From Bog-756 sp963734395 (GTDB taxonomy: Bacteria > Actinomycetota > Acidimicrobiia > Acidimicrobiales > RAAP-2), in NCBI GenBank assembly GCA_963734395.1, contig CAVTGY010000004.1, positions 227,138-291,137 of the forward strand: a stretch of 64,000 bases of DNA. The letters are read 5' to 3'. Each line of letters opens with the position of its first letter. Position 1 is the first letter of the stretch. The notes under the pieces were generated by a model, which was not told where the DNA came from, did no database searches, and saw only the letters and a list, made by a program, of their open reading frames with translations. Both the position numbers and the translations under genes were made by a program. This document shows, piece after piece, positions 8,211 to 16,178 of this stretch.

Positions 8211-8705
8211 GCGAGAAGTGTAGTTCTTAGCCGACCCGCCAGTTTTTTGCGATAGCCACCGCCGCTGAGGCCCGGATTCGTTTTGCCCAGACCAAAGAGT
8301 CAAGGGCACAGCTTGTATGGGGGTTGGCCGGGCAGATCTTGGCCCTTAATTTCCGAGCGTCGGCCGGCCTTGCATTGTGGCTCCGCAACCCCGGGGGTGA
8401 CCTCCGGCGCCCGTCTCTACTCGACTACCCCACGACTGGGGCACCCCGAACCCACTGTCCGAACGGCCCCGCCCGAACCGAGGGCCGCCGCGTAACAGCG
8501 GCTCAGGTGATGGTCAGGGGAATGGTTGGCCTGGGCCGTCGTCTTCGTCTTGACCTTCTTCCTGCCCTTGAGGGCGGTCACCGCTTCAAATTGCGGAGAC
8601 CGCAATCGAACTCGGGCCAGTGACCTGTTTGGCACTAGGTGTCTCGACAGTTCTCCCGCTCAATTGGTTCGCTCGACCACGGGCCTTCTGTGATTCCGCC
8701 TCGGG
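8211..8705. other. No gene seen
   Basis: About 500 bases between the small membrane protein and the large membrane protein. The short open frames on both strands have no recognisable domains. The last ~10 bases (about 8696-8705) belong to the downstream margin of the duplicated segment that is repeated near 22485. Confidence 0.5.
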
Positions 8706-10985
8706 TCAGTTCTTGACTGTGACCGCGATGGCGCCACTCTGACTTGTCTCACCTGCGTTGTCATAGGCAACGCTCCGAAGCGAGTAGGTGCCGTTGGGGA
8801 CGCCAGCCGTATTCCATTCTGCTACCCATCCGATAACGGACAGTGTGGCACGAGCGACGATCGTGCTGTGGTGGGATCGGTCGGTGAGAACGAACTCGAT
8901 CTTGGTCACGGGAAGGGCATCATTCGCCTTGGCATCCAAGACTGTGGTGCCCGACAAGGTGGAACCATTTGCAGGGACCAACATCTGCGTAACCAGGAAG
9001 TCCCGGAACACCTGGCGTCTGGGTGTGCCGTGCCAGTCGGCCCACAGGGAGAACTGGCCCCCCGACACTCTGGGAGGTCCCAGGGCATCATCGAAGAGTT
9101 CCGTCACCTCACCACTTCCGGCGACAGAGCGGTCAACAATGACCAGACGTATGTGATACTTGGACACCGTGGCCCGGGTGGAGCTGACCAACTCGGGGCT
9201 GACCAGCAATGGCGGTCCGTAGGCGCTCGGGGGGTTCAGGCCGGCGAGGAATTCCTGCAGCTCGGGCGGCCTCATGATGCTCGGGCCGAGAATCGAGGGG
9301 TCGATACCAGTGCGCACCGGGTGATAGGAGTAGCCCCCGAGGAGGCGGAATCCGAAACCGTCTTCGGCCTGCCAGAGCAGTGGTTGTGTGGTGATCTCGC
9401 CGTTGGTGGTTTCCACCGCGACATACGGGTAGGTGATCGCCACCGGATCTCCCGCTGGAACCGCGTGGCGAACACTAGCGGGCAGCGCGACGGCCGGTGC
9501 TGGCACAAACGGCCACCGCGGCAGTTGGGTAGCAATCAGCACCGCCAAGGTCACCCCGGCAAAGACGGCGCCTGCCCAACCGTGTCGGGCGTTGCCACGC
9601 CGGAGGCTCCGGATCGACGCGCGGCGAATGTCGTCCAACCCGAACGCAATCACGGCAGCGAGACAGGCACCCATCGCGAAGCAGAGACGACTCGGCAGGA
9701 GGCTGTCCACGATCGGGATGTGGTCCAGCAACAGGAAGGGGAGGGGAACGCCGGTCAGTCGTCCATTGACCGCCAAGTGCGGTCCGAGCGAGAGGAGTGC
9801 CGAGACCACCAAGAGCACCACTGCCAGCTGGCTGCGCGCGCTGCGACGGGAGCGCCAGGCGAGGATTCCGGTCAGGATCAGAAGAGGGGCACCGATGTAG
9901 CCGTTGGCCTCGGCCCCCCCGGGTCCAGCGGCCAGCCGGGTCCCGATCGACCGCATTCCGAATGAGAACTTCTCTATCGGTCCTGGGACCACAAAGCTGA
10001 ACAGATCGTTGTGGTAGGGATTCAGTGCTGGAAAGGTGGATCCTGAGATGTGCTGTGGTCCGGCGAGCATCATCCAGACCGGGTAGGCCAACAGAACAGT
10101 CGCCACTGCCAAAGCGATGCACACGGGGCGCCACACTGCCCGCAACCGCTCAGATAGGTCGGCGGAGTAGCGGATTGCCACGCAGACCAGAGAGGCGATC
10201 GTGAGTATCACGACAACCACAAGTATTTCTTGCGAGATGAGGTACTGGGCCGTGAGCAGGAGTCCGAGCTGAATCCCGAGCCGCCAGGGTGAACCCTGAC
10301 GCCGGAGGATCGAAACGAGGGTGAGCGCGATAAAGGGTGGCAGGGGTACTAATACCAGGTTCAAGTGGGCAGTCACCTGGTCCAGCATGTAGGGCGAGAA
10401 GCCATAGATCAGTCCACCGAGCGCGGCAGCAACGCTCGATACATGCCACTTGCGCAACACCACGAAAGCGGCGGTCGCCGACAGAGGCATTGCCATCCAT
10501 ACGAGGAGGTTGGCCCTGACCAGCGGGCTGAATACGAAGCCGAAGGGGGCGCTGATCACGCCCAACAAGGGAATGGCTGCGGTGGACGCCAGGTTCACAC
10601 CCGTCGGCACAAACATCGCGCTGCTGAAGTAGGGATTCATCAGACCATGGTCGAGAGCATGGGGCACCCAGGCGAGAAACCACACGGCCTGGATGAAGTC
10701 ACCCCCACCGAATTCCCGGTTGGAGAGCGGCGACACCGGCCAGAATGCAGTGGTGCTGATCAGGAAGTACCCGATGATGACGACCACCGGGGGCAGCGTC
10801 CTGCGAAGGTCGGGAAGGACCGGTCGGCGGCGTGGCGCCACCTCGGGTGCCGTGTTCATGGACGCGGAGGGTATGCCCAGACCTGGATTTTGGGATAGGG
10901 GCGTTGTCATGCCCTTGGGCTGGGTTATGCCATTAGTCTGCCTTGTTCACCTTCGATCGGCTTGTCGGGTCCGGCGGCCTGCATT
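8696..10985 (-). repeat. Inverted duplication, copy A (about 2.3 kb)
   Basis: Pairs with 20205-22494. Similarity begins ~75 bases upstream of the gene, including a 35-base identical stretch (10935-10969 versus 20223-20257), and ends ~10 bases after the stop codon. Sampled coding stretches look roughly 85% identical by eye. Confidence 0.75.
8706..10910 (-). CDS. Large polytopic membrane protein with C-terminal Ig-like domain (copy A)
   Basis: A 734-residue intact protein, ATG at 10910. About ten to twelve hydrophobic helices cover residues ~45-480. The first periplasmic loop after helix 1 has the GT-C-like pattern GGGDFIQAVWFLAWVPHAL and then NPYFSSAMFVPTGVNLA, as in glycosyltransferases using lipid-linked sugars. 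After the helices comes an extracytoplasmic region, and the last ~90 residues form a bacterial Ig-like domain (LVPANGSTLSGTTVLDAKA ... GTYSLRSVAYDNAG). A cell-surface glycosylation role is an inference. The gene is duplicated in inverted orientation at 20282-22484, including ~75 bases of leader. Confidence 0.75.
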   Translation of the reverse strand: MTTPLSQNPGLGIPSASMNTAPEVAPRRRPVLPDLRRTLPPVVVIIGYFLISTTAFWPVSPLSNREFGGGDFIQAVWFLAWVPHALDHGLMNPYFSSAMFVPTGVNLASTAAIPLLGVISAPFGFVFSPLVRANLLVWMAMPLSATAAFVVLRKWHVSSVAAALGGLIYGFSPYMLDQVTAHLNLVLVPLPPFIALTLVSILRRQGSPWRLGIQLGLLLTAQYLISQEILVVVVILTIASLVCVAIRYSADLSERLRAVWRPVCIALAVATVLLAYPVWMMLAGPQHISGSTFPALNPYHNDLFSFVVPGPIEKFSFGMRSIGTRLAAGPGGAEANGYIGAPLLILTGILAWRSRRSARSQLAVVLLVVSALLSLGPHLAVNGRLTGVPLPFLLLDHIPIVDSLLPSRLCFAMGACLAAVIAFGLDDIRRASIRSLRRGNARHGWAGAVFAGVTLAVLIATQLPRWPFVPAPAVALPASVRHAVPAGDPVAITYPYVAVETTNGEITTQPLLWQAEDGFGFRLLGGYSYHPVRTGIDPSILGPSIMRPPELQEFLAGLNPPSAYGPPLLVSPELVSSTRATVSKYHIRLVIVDRSVAGSGEVTELFDDALGPPRVSGGQFSLWADWHGTPRRQVFRDFLVTQMLVPANGSTLSGTTVLDAKANDALPVTKIEFVLTDRSHHSTIVARATLSVIGWVAEWNTAGVPNGTYSLRSVAYDNAGETSQSGAIAVTVKN

Positions 10986-11392
10986 GTTGTGTCCGCTGCA
11001 TTTACCTCGGAGCCCCGTCATCGAGGTCGCCGTAAAGGTGACGCTGCTTATGCACTAGCCCTTATCAACTTATGCAGTAGCCCTCACCGGCTCGGGGCGC
11101 ATTATCGACAGGTGCGTGCTTGCTGGTAGCTCACTGTCCATTCCGGCACTTATGCCATGTTCTCAGATCAGCCGCTCACCTACGCTGGCGCTGCCGAAAT
11201 GAATCGGGTCTAAGCCTCGATCCACCGATTGACCGGGTGTGACGCCGGTCACATGACGCGTGTGCCGGCGGGGCGACCACCGGTGTCGACTGGTGCTCGC
11301 TAGGACGTGGTCCACCAAGGCCATGTCCGGTGTTGCAAGTTGTCAGCGCATCGGTGATCGTTTGCGGCTGCGCCCGACCGCGAGCGCCAGGC
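10911..11392. other. Leader of copy A and short direct repeat; no gene
   Basis: The first ~75 bases are the conserved leader of the duplicated membrane-protein gene. At 11047-11062 and 11069-11084 the 16-mer CTTATGCACTAGCCCT is repeated with one change and 22-base spacing. It could be an operator or the scar of a lost IS end. No open frame with protein-like content is visible. Confidence 0.45.
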
Positions 11393-11890
11393 TCAGGCGA
11401 TGATCGGGAGTGATCGGATGCGGGCAAGGGCACGCGTCGCGCTCGTCGCCCACGGCCATCGCTCAGGAAGGCGGAGGACCATGCGGCCCCCGCGGTTCAC
11501 GAGGCGTCCGGGAAGGCGAAGCACGCGGGACCGGACCGTGGCGGCAACCGTCAGCTCGCCGTCGGGATGGACCTCGCCCAACCGAGCGGTCCAACGGACG
11601 AGATTGTGGGCGAGGACGGCACACGCGAGCCAGGCGGCGTTGGCGAAGAACCTTCCTGATGGACAGTGTTCGAGCCCAGCGCTCTCCTTCAGGTCTCGGA
11701 TCGCGAGCTCGACCCGGGCGTGGTCGCGATGGAAATTGTCGACTGCAATGGTCTCGAGATCGACGTCGGTCACGAACGCGTGGTGACGCCAGTCGGGCCA
11801 GAGCGCTCGTTGGGTCGGGTCGGTGAGTCGTACGACCGGGCTAGGCGAATGGCTCAGGACGACCACATGAGCCGCGCTCAACTTCACCAC
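11393..11890 (-). pseudogene. IS1380-family transposase, C-terminal fragment
   Basis: 165 residues matching the last part of IS1380-type transposases: HARVELAIRDLKESAGLEHC, then FFANAAWLACAVLAHNLVRW and the terminal LRLPERWPW. The catalytic N-terminal two thirds are missing, so the element cannot move by itself. It is one of three transposon remnants in a row (11.4-13.9 kb), showing that this part of the island collects insertions. Confidence 0.8.
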
Positions 11891-12084
11891 TTTCGCTCGC
11901 GGACAACCTGATCAAATGGCCAGGAGCACAGCGCTTGGTGTCCGCGCCTCAAGCGCGGCATCTACGACACTGGAGGGGACAGGGGCCGTCCAAAACGCCA
12001 GAGGTCGGGTGAGCGCCGGGACTCGACCCAGCCAACCAAGAGCACGTTCAGAAAGCCGGAAAGCCGAATCCCGTTGACTTTTAC

Positions 12085-13494
12085 GGCACTTCGGATCTGA
12101 GGGGGGAATGGGATCCCCGATGTGGTTGGGGAGTCCTGCCAGCCTGACGGCGTGAAGCGCCACCGGTTTCTGAGCCCATCCGTCGTCCAGGACCCCGACC
12201 GCATCTGCGAGATCCTCGTCGGTCTGCCCGAAGTGGACGTGCTCGGCGTCGACGAGAGTCGTCCCGTGCTGGAGTTGCACGTCGAGTGTCGATCGCCTCG
12301 TCCGGGATGTCCCGAGTGCGGTGTGGTCGCCCATCTGAAGGATCAGCGGATCGTCACGCTTGGTCGACCTTCCGTGCTTCGGCACCTGCACGAGGCTGCT
12401 GTGGCATAAGCGCCGGTGGCGCTGTCCGGATGCCGACTGCACGAACGGCAGCTGGACCGAAGAGGACGATCGCATTGCGTGCGCCCGGTTGGCCATGACC
12501 GATCGTGCGGGCCGGTGGATCACCGAACAGGTCGGCCGGTGCGCTCGCAGCGTGAATGAGGTGGCCAACGAACTCGGCTGTGACTGGCACACGGTCAACG
12601 ACGCGGTGCTCGCCTATGGCGAAGCGCTGGTCGATCACCCGGATCGGTTCGGGATCGTCGCGGCGCTCGGGCTCGACGAGGTGCTGATGGTGCGGCGAGG
12701 ACCGTGGCACCGCCAGGAGTTCTCCACCCAGATCGTCGACGTCGGTCGCGGCCAGCTCCTCGACGTCGTCGCCGGCCGACGGTCGAGTGCCGAGCCGATG
12801 GTGTGGCTGGCCGAAGCAGGGGACGGAGTGGTGCGCGAGCGTGTCACTTCGCCACCTTGGATCTCTCGGGTCCCTATCGGCGGGTCTTCAACGTGATGCT
12901 CCCCAGACGCCACCCAGGTGGCCGACCCGTTCCACGTGGTGCAAGCTACGCCAACGCCAAGCTCGACGAGTGCCGACGGCGGGTGCAGAACGAGACGCTC
13001 GGCCACCGTGGTCGCAAGGTCGATCCCCTCTATCGGTGCCGCCGCCTGCTCACCAGGGCCGAAGGAGCGCCTCGACGACAAGGGACGCGAGAAGCTCACT
13101 CGGCCTGCTGCGAGCCGGCGATCCGAACGGCGACGTCGCCACCGTGCTGGCAGGCGAAGGAGGCCGTCCGCGAGCTCTACGCCCACGCCGATCCCGACCT
13201 CGCCCTCGACTGGGTGACCGAGCTCGGTCGTGACCTCCAAGACGCTGACTATCCGATCGAGGCCCGTTCGCTCGGGCGCACCCTGCATCCGCTGGAAGCA
13301 CGAGATCGCCGCCTGGCACCGGGCGCATGTCACCAACGGGCCCACCGAAGCGGTCAACAACTTGATCAAGCGGGTGAAGCGCGCGGCGTTCGGGTTCACG
13401 TCGTTCCGCAACTACCGGGTCCGTTCACTGCTCTATGCCGGCAAGCCCGACTGGTCACTACTCGAGGTGATCAGCCCCCGCTGAGATCCGAGCC
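12085..13494 (+). mobile_element. ISL3-family element, degraded
   Basis: The left end GGCACTTCGGATCTGAGGGG at 12085-12104 nearly matches the outer end of the second ISL3 remnant (GGCGATTCGGATCTGTGGGG read on the minus strand from 13888). The right end is less certain: GGATCT-type sequence occurs just after the transposase stop at 13484. The transposase reads left to right. The two remnants are arranged tail to tail. Confidence 0.6.
12122..13484 (+). pseudogene. ISL3-family transposase, frameshifted
   Basis: An ISL3 transposase in pieces: N-terminal zinc motif (CPECGVVAHL, and CPDADC after the first frame change near 12360), helix-turn-helix and start of the DDE core (ALGLDEVLMVRRGPW), then further frame changes between ~12840 and ~13290. 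The C-terminal GPTEAVNNLIKRVKRAAFGF block with its catalytic Glu is in another frame up to 13484. At least four indels are needed. All conserved blocks are present, so the copy is either recently broken or poorly base-called. Confidence 0.75.
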
Positions 13495-13888
13495 CTACGT
13501 CGGCTCAGGGATCTCCTCGAACCACAAACCGGTCGGACACTCGGCATCCGTGCACCGCCACCCCCGCAGCTTCCACGACAGATGCAGGGCTCGACCGAAC
13601 ACAGGAAGACCATCCCGATCGACACTGCGCGTTCTGGTCCGGGTCGCGTCGTTGCCACATGTCGGGCACTTCGCCACGTCAACGCGAGTCTCGACCTCGA
13701 CCCACAGGCCAGCTTCGTCCTCGTCGACACAGAGCACGTGGCGTCGGGAAAGCCGATCATGATCGCGGCCATCCGTTCTGGGTCGGTCACAAATGCCCGT
13801 CGATACACAAGGAAGGGTAGAGGACGGTCGAATTGCTTCAGCAACCCCATAGCACCTGGCCGGAGACCCCCCACAGATCCGAATCGCC
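13495..13888 (-). pseudogene. Second ISL3-family remnant, N-terminal fragment
   Basis: Minus-strand fragment with the N-terminal zinc-ribbon of an ISL3 transposase (VAKCPTCGNDATRTRT, then WRCTDAECPTGLWFEE) in two frames. It starts at an ISL3-type end near 13888 and stops where the first ISL3 copy ends, so it was probably cut by that insertion or by deletion. Confidence 0.7.
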
Positions 13889-13901
13889 ACTTTTACAGAC
13901 T

Positions 13902-15368
13902 CTATTTTTCAAACGTTACGGTAGAGGTTGCGTCATTTGAGCCGGCCGGTCCGGTAGGGGTCGAGTTGTTAAATGTTATATGGGCACCGTCGGTTGCATT
14001 CCAGCTGGCACCGTGGGGTCTTTCGTACGCGCTTCGCACGTTGCCTATTTTAACGTCGTTAAAGGTTAGATGGCCCGGGCCCTGAACCGTAATACCAGCC
14101 GGTGGCGAGCCGTTATCATAAAGGCGAAGTAGAATGGTTCCGCCATTGAAGGTAACAGGTTGCCCAGAGGCCGCGGCGGCACTGAGCATCCAGACATGAC
14201 CTCGTCGAATGTCAGGATTGTTGAATGTAACTGGTCCAAATAGTGGTTCATTCATGTGGACACCTGCACCCGACGCATTATTGACCGTAATGTTGCCAGA
14301 CCCAGCAGCCGAATCACTCTCAAAGTCCCAACCCGATTCGGCGGTGTGCCCAATATGGACATTGTTTAAGGTAGAGTTTTCAATCGAGCCGATCGTGACG
14401 CCCTGTCTACCGGTGGTGTTAACGGTATAGTTATTTACTGTAATATCCTGGCAGGGACCTTTACCGCTGGCCTGGTCAAATATCAAACCATCGCCGAACG
14501 TATTGTTGGTTGTGATATTAGATATTGACACGTCATGAGACGAGTTGAGCTTTATACCCTCTTCGGCCACCCAGGGTAAGCCATGGTAGCTCGGTGTCGC
14601 ATTTTCTCCTGTTAGGGTTAAGTTCGCTAAGGTGACATTACTCGTGCTGTTGACCGTGATAAAGGGGTGCATAAAATCAGTATGGGGTTCACCTTGTGTG
14701 AGTTTTTGCGGGTTTGTGAAACTGGCATTCTCGACAGTAACCGGCTGATTTATAACGATACCGGCATTAGACATTACGTAGCATTTACCGCCGCCATTCC
14801 AAACTCCACCATCTGGTAAAGCTTCGATAGCTGCGCTCGGGTCGGGACCACAAGTTTTTGTTGTCGATGCCGCCGGGGTGGCAACGTCTGTGCTTGCTGC
14901 AGCCTTGAGGACAACGTTGGCACCGGAACGAGCGACCGGTCCGGGACCGGGTGGTGACGGCGTCGTTGGTTGCGTGGTTGCCGTCATCGGCTCTGTCGTA
15001 GTCGTGGTGGGGCTTGTTGTGGTCGTGGTCGGATTTGTCGTGGTCGTAACCGTTGTCGGCTCTGTTGTGACCGCGATCGTCGACGTCGTTGTAGTGGCGG
15101 GTTGCGTGGTCGTCGTCGGATTCGTCATGGTCGTCGTTGTGGTTGAAGTGGGCGTACTCACACCGCCAACTGGGGGATTGGAGGGACCAGAGATCTTGGG
15201 CGTGGCCGAAGGAGTGCCACCGGTGAGCGAGAGCGCCATGGCTCCCGCCGGCACGAGCACCGCCACCAGAGCTATCGCCGCGACGACCACGACCGAAATT
15301 GAAAGAGGTTTCCGGACCTTTTGCCGCCAGTCCAAGCCGTGCCGTTGACCCTCTGGGCCTTGTTGCAT
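13902..15368 (-). CDS. Secreted right-handed beta-helix protein with Thr-rich linker
   Basis: 488 residues with ATG at 15368; an upstream extension in frame lacks protein character. Residues ~22-47 form a signal or anchor helix (SISVVVVAAIALVAVLVP). Residues ~75-145 are a Thr/Pro linker with many TTTTT runs, typical of wall-spanning regions. The rest repeats short strand units with Asn ladders (SNVTLANLTLTGEN, HDVSISNITTNNTF, QDITVNNYTVNTTG), the signature of pectate-lyase-like beta-helices. The DNA is clearly richer in A+T than the neighbours, a sign of transfer. It is the last gene before the right island edge. Polysaccharide binding or cleavage is possible; no catalytic residues assigned. 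Confidence 0.75.
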   Translation of the reverse strand: MQQGPEGQRHGLDWRQKVRKPLSISVVVVAAIALVAVLVPAGAMALSLTGGTPSATPKISGPSNPPVGGVSTPTSTTTTTMTNPTTTTQPATTTTSTIAVTTEPTTVTTTTNPTTTTTSPTTTTTEPMTATTQPTTPSPPGPGPVARSGANVVLKAAASTDVATPAASTTKTCGPDPSAAIEALPDGGVWNGGGKCYVMSNAGIVINQPVTVENASFTNPQKLTQGEPHTDFMHPFITVNSTSNVTLANLTLTGENATPSYHGLPWVAEEGIKLNSSHDVSISNITTNNTFGDGLIFDQASGKGPCQDITVNNYTVNTTGRQGVTIGSIENSTLNNVHIGHTAESGWDFESDSAAGSGNITVNNASGAGVHMNEPLFGPVTFNNPDIRRGHVWMLSAAAASGQPVTFNGGTILLRLYDNGSPPAGITVQGPGHLTFNDVKIGNVRSAYERPHGASWNATDGAHITFNNSTPTGPAGSNDATSTVTFEK

Positions 15369-16045
15369 CGCCCCCCGTCCCCAAGAGACGGAATGACTGA
15401 GCAAAGTGCCCGTTGGCACCCCGATTCGGCATCCCGGCTGACTCGTGGAGTCCCGTGGTTTTGCGCCCCCTCCTCGCGAAGGGTTTGCCTTTTCGTCTGT
15501 GCGCCCCAACATCGTTAAACGGCGGAGCAATTCGACAGTACCCGCAACTAGTCGTACTGCACAAGCCAAATACGCGCACGTGGCCGAGGGACCCTCTGGC
15601 GGATTCCGAAAACGTCCGATCGACTGCATCTCAGCAGGGTGCGACAGACGTCGCACCCTGCAATTGCATCGGGACATCGGAGCCGACCGATCTCTCTCCG
15701 GACCTGGGATTTCCGGGCGTCGGTCACCGAGGACGAATCCGACGAGGACCGGGATTGGTCGGAGTGAGCGAAAGCGGGGGAGTGGTGCCGTCCAGTCTCC
15801 GCGATATTGGTCGTACAAATGGCATCGCGCCTAAGCCCACCCCTGACCTCAGCAACCCCGTCGGTAAAAGACCCTGGCCTGCTGTTGGGGATCATTCCAA
15901 CTGCCGCATTCTGTGCGAGGGAATCCGCCACAACAACGATCAGCTCATCGTTCTGGGTTGTTCCCCGCCACCGCTTGACGCGCGACGGAACACACCAGAC
16001 TGGGACAGCGTTTACCGAGAGACACCTGAGGGTCAAAGAGGTCCT
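15369..16045. other. Non-coding right end of island
   Basis: About 680 bases between the beta-helix gene and the right tRNA repeat. The open frames on both strands lack recognisable domains, and the plus-strand frame across it continues through the tRNA fragment, arguing against coding. It may hold the promoter of the beta-helix gene and remnants of lost element genes. Confidence 0.5.
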
Positions 16046-16066
16046 GGGTTCAAATCCCGGCAGCCC
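16046..16066. repeat. attR core (tRNA-Pro 3' fragment)
   Basis: An exact 21-base copy of 2551-2571. Wider similarity covers 16031-16071, with one substitution and two extra bases. No 5' half of a tRNA precedes it, so it is the displaced end of the target gene and not a second tRNA. Confidence 0.7.
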
Positions 16067-16178
16067 CGACCGCATAAGGTTGACCCCATTGGGTGGACCG
16101 CTCTTTACGACAATACGGCCTGGGGTTTCTTGGAGCCGGCCGTGCCCACGACCAGAAAGATAGAGAGAGAACGCTGCC

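Larger units (their letters stand above)
2551..16066. mobile_element. Integrated genomic island at tRNA-Pro, about 13.5 kb
   Basis: The left edge is the 3' end of tRNA-Pro and the right edge is a partial copy of the same tRNA segment with no 5' half. Directly inside the left edge sits a minus-strand tyrosine integrase remnant, the usual position for an element integrating into a tRNA gene. Next come a hypothetical gene, divergent HTH regulators, an excisionase-like protein and a replication-type gene, as in integrative elements and phage satellites. The rest is transposon debris, a membrane protein and a beta-helix protein. No structural phage, conjugation or portal genes are visible. The right repeat has one substitution and two extra bases compared with the left, so the element is old or the bases are uncertain. 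Confidence 0.65.

Noticed and set aside
11047..11084. Two 16-base repeats as attachment sites
   Set aside because: Too close together to flank anything; kept only as a minor repeat of unknown meaning.
16031..16071. Possible second tRNA gene
   Set aside because: Only the T arm and 3' acceptor strand are present; no D arm, anticodon arm or 5' acceptor strand precede it.
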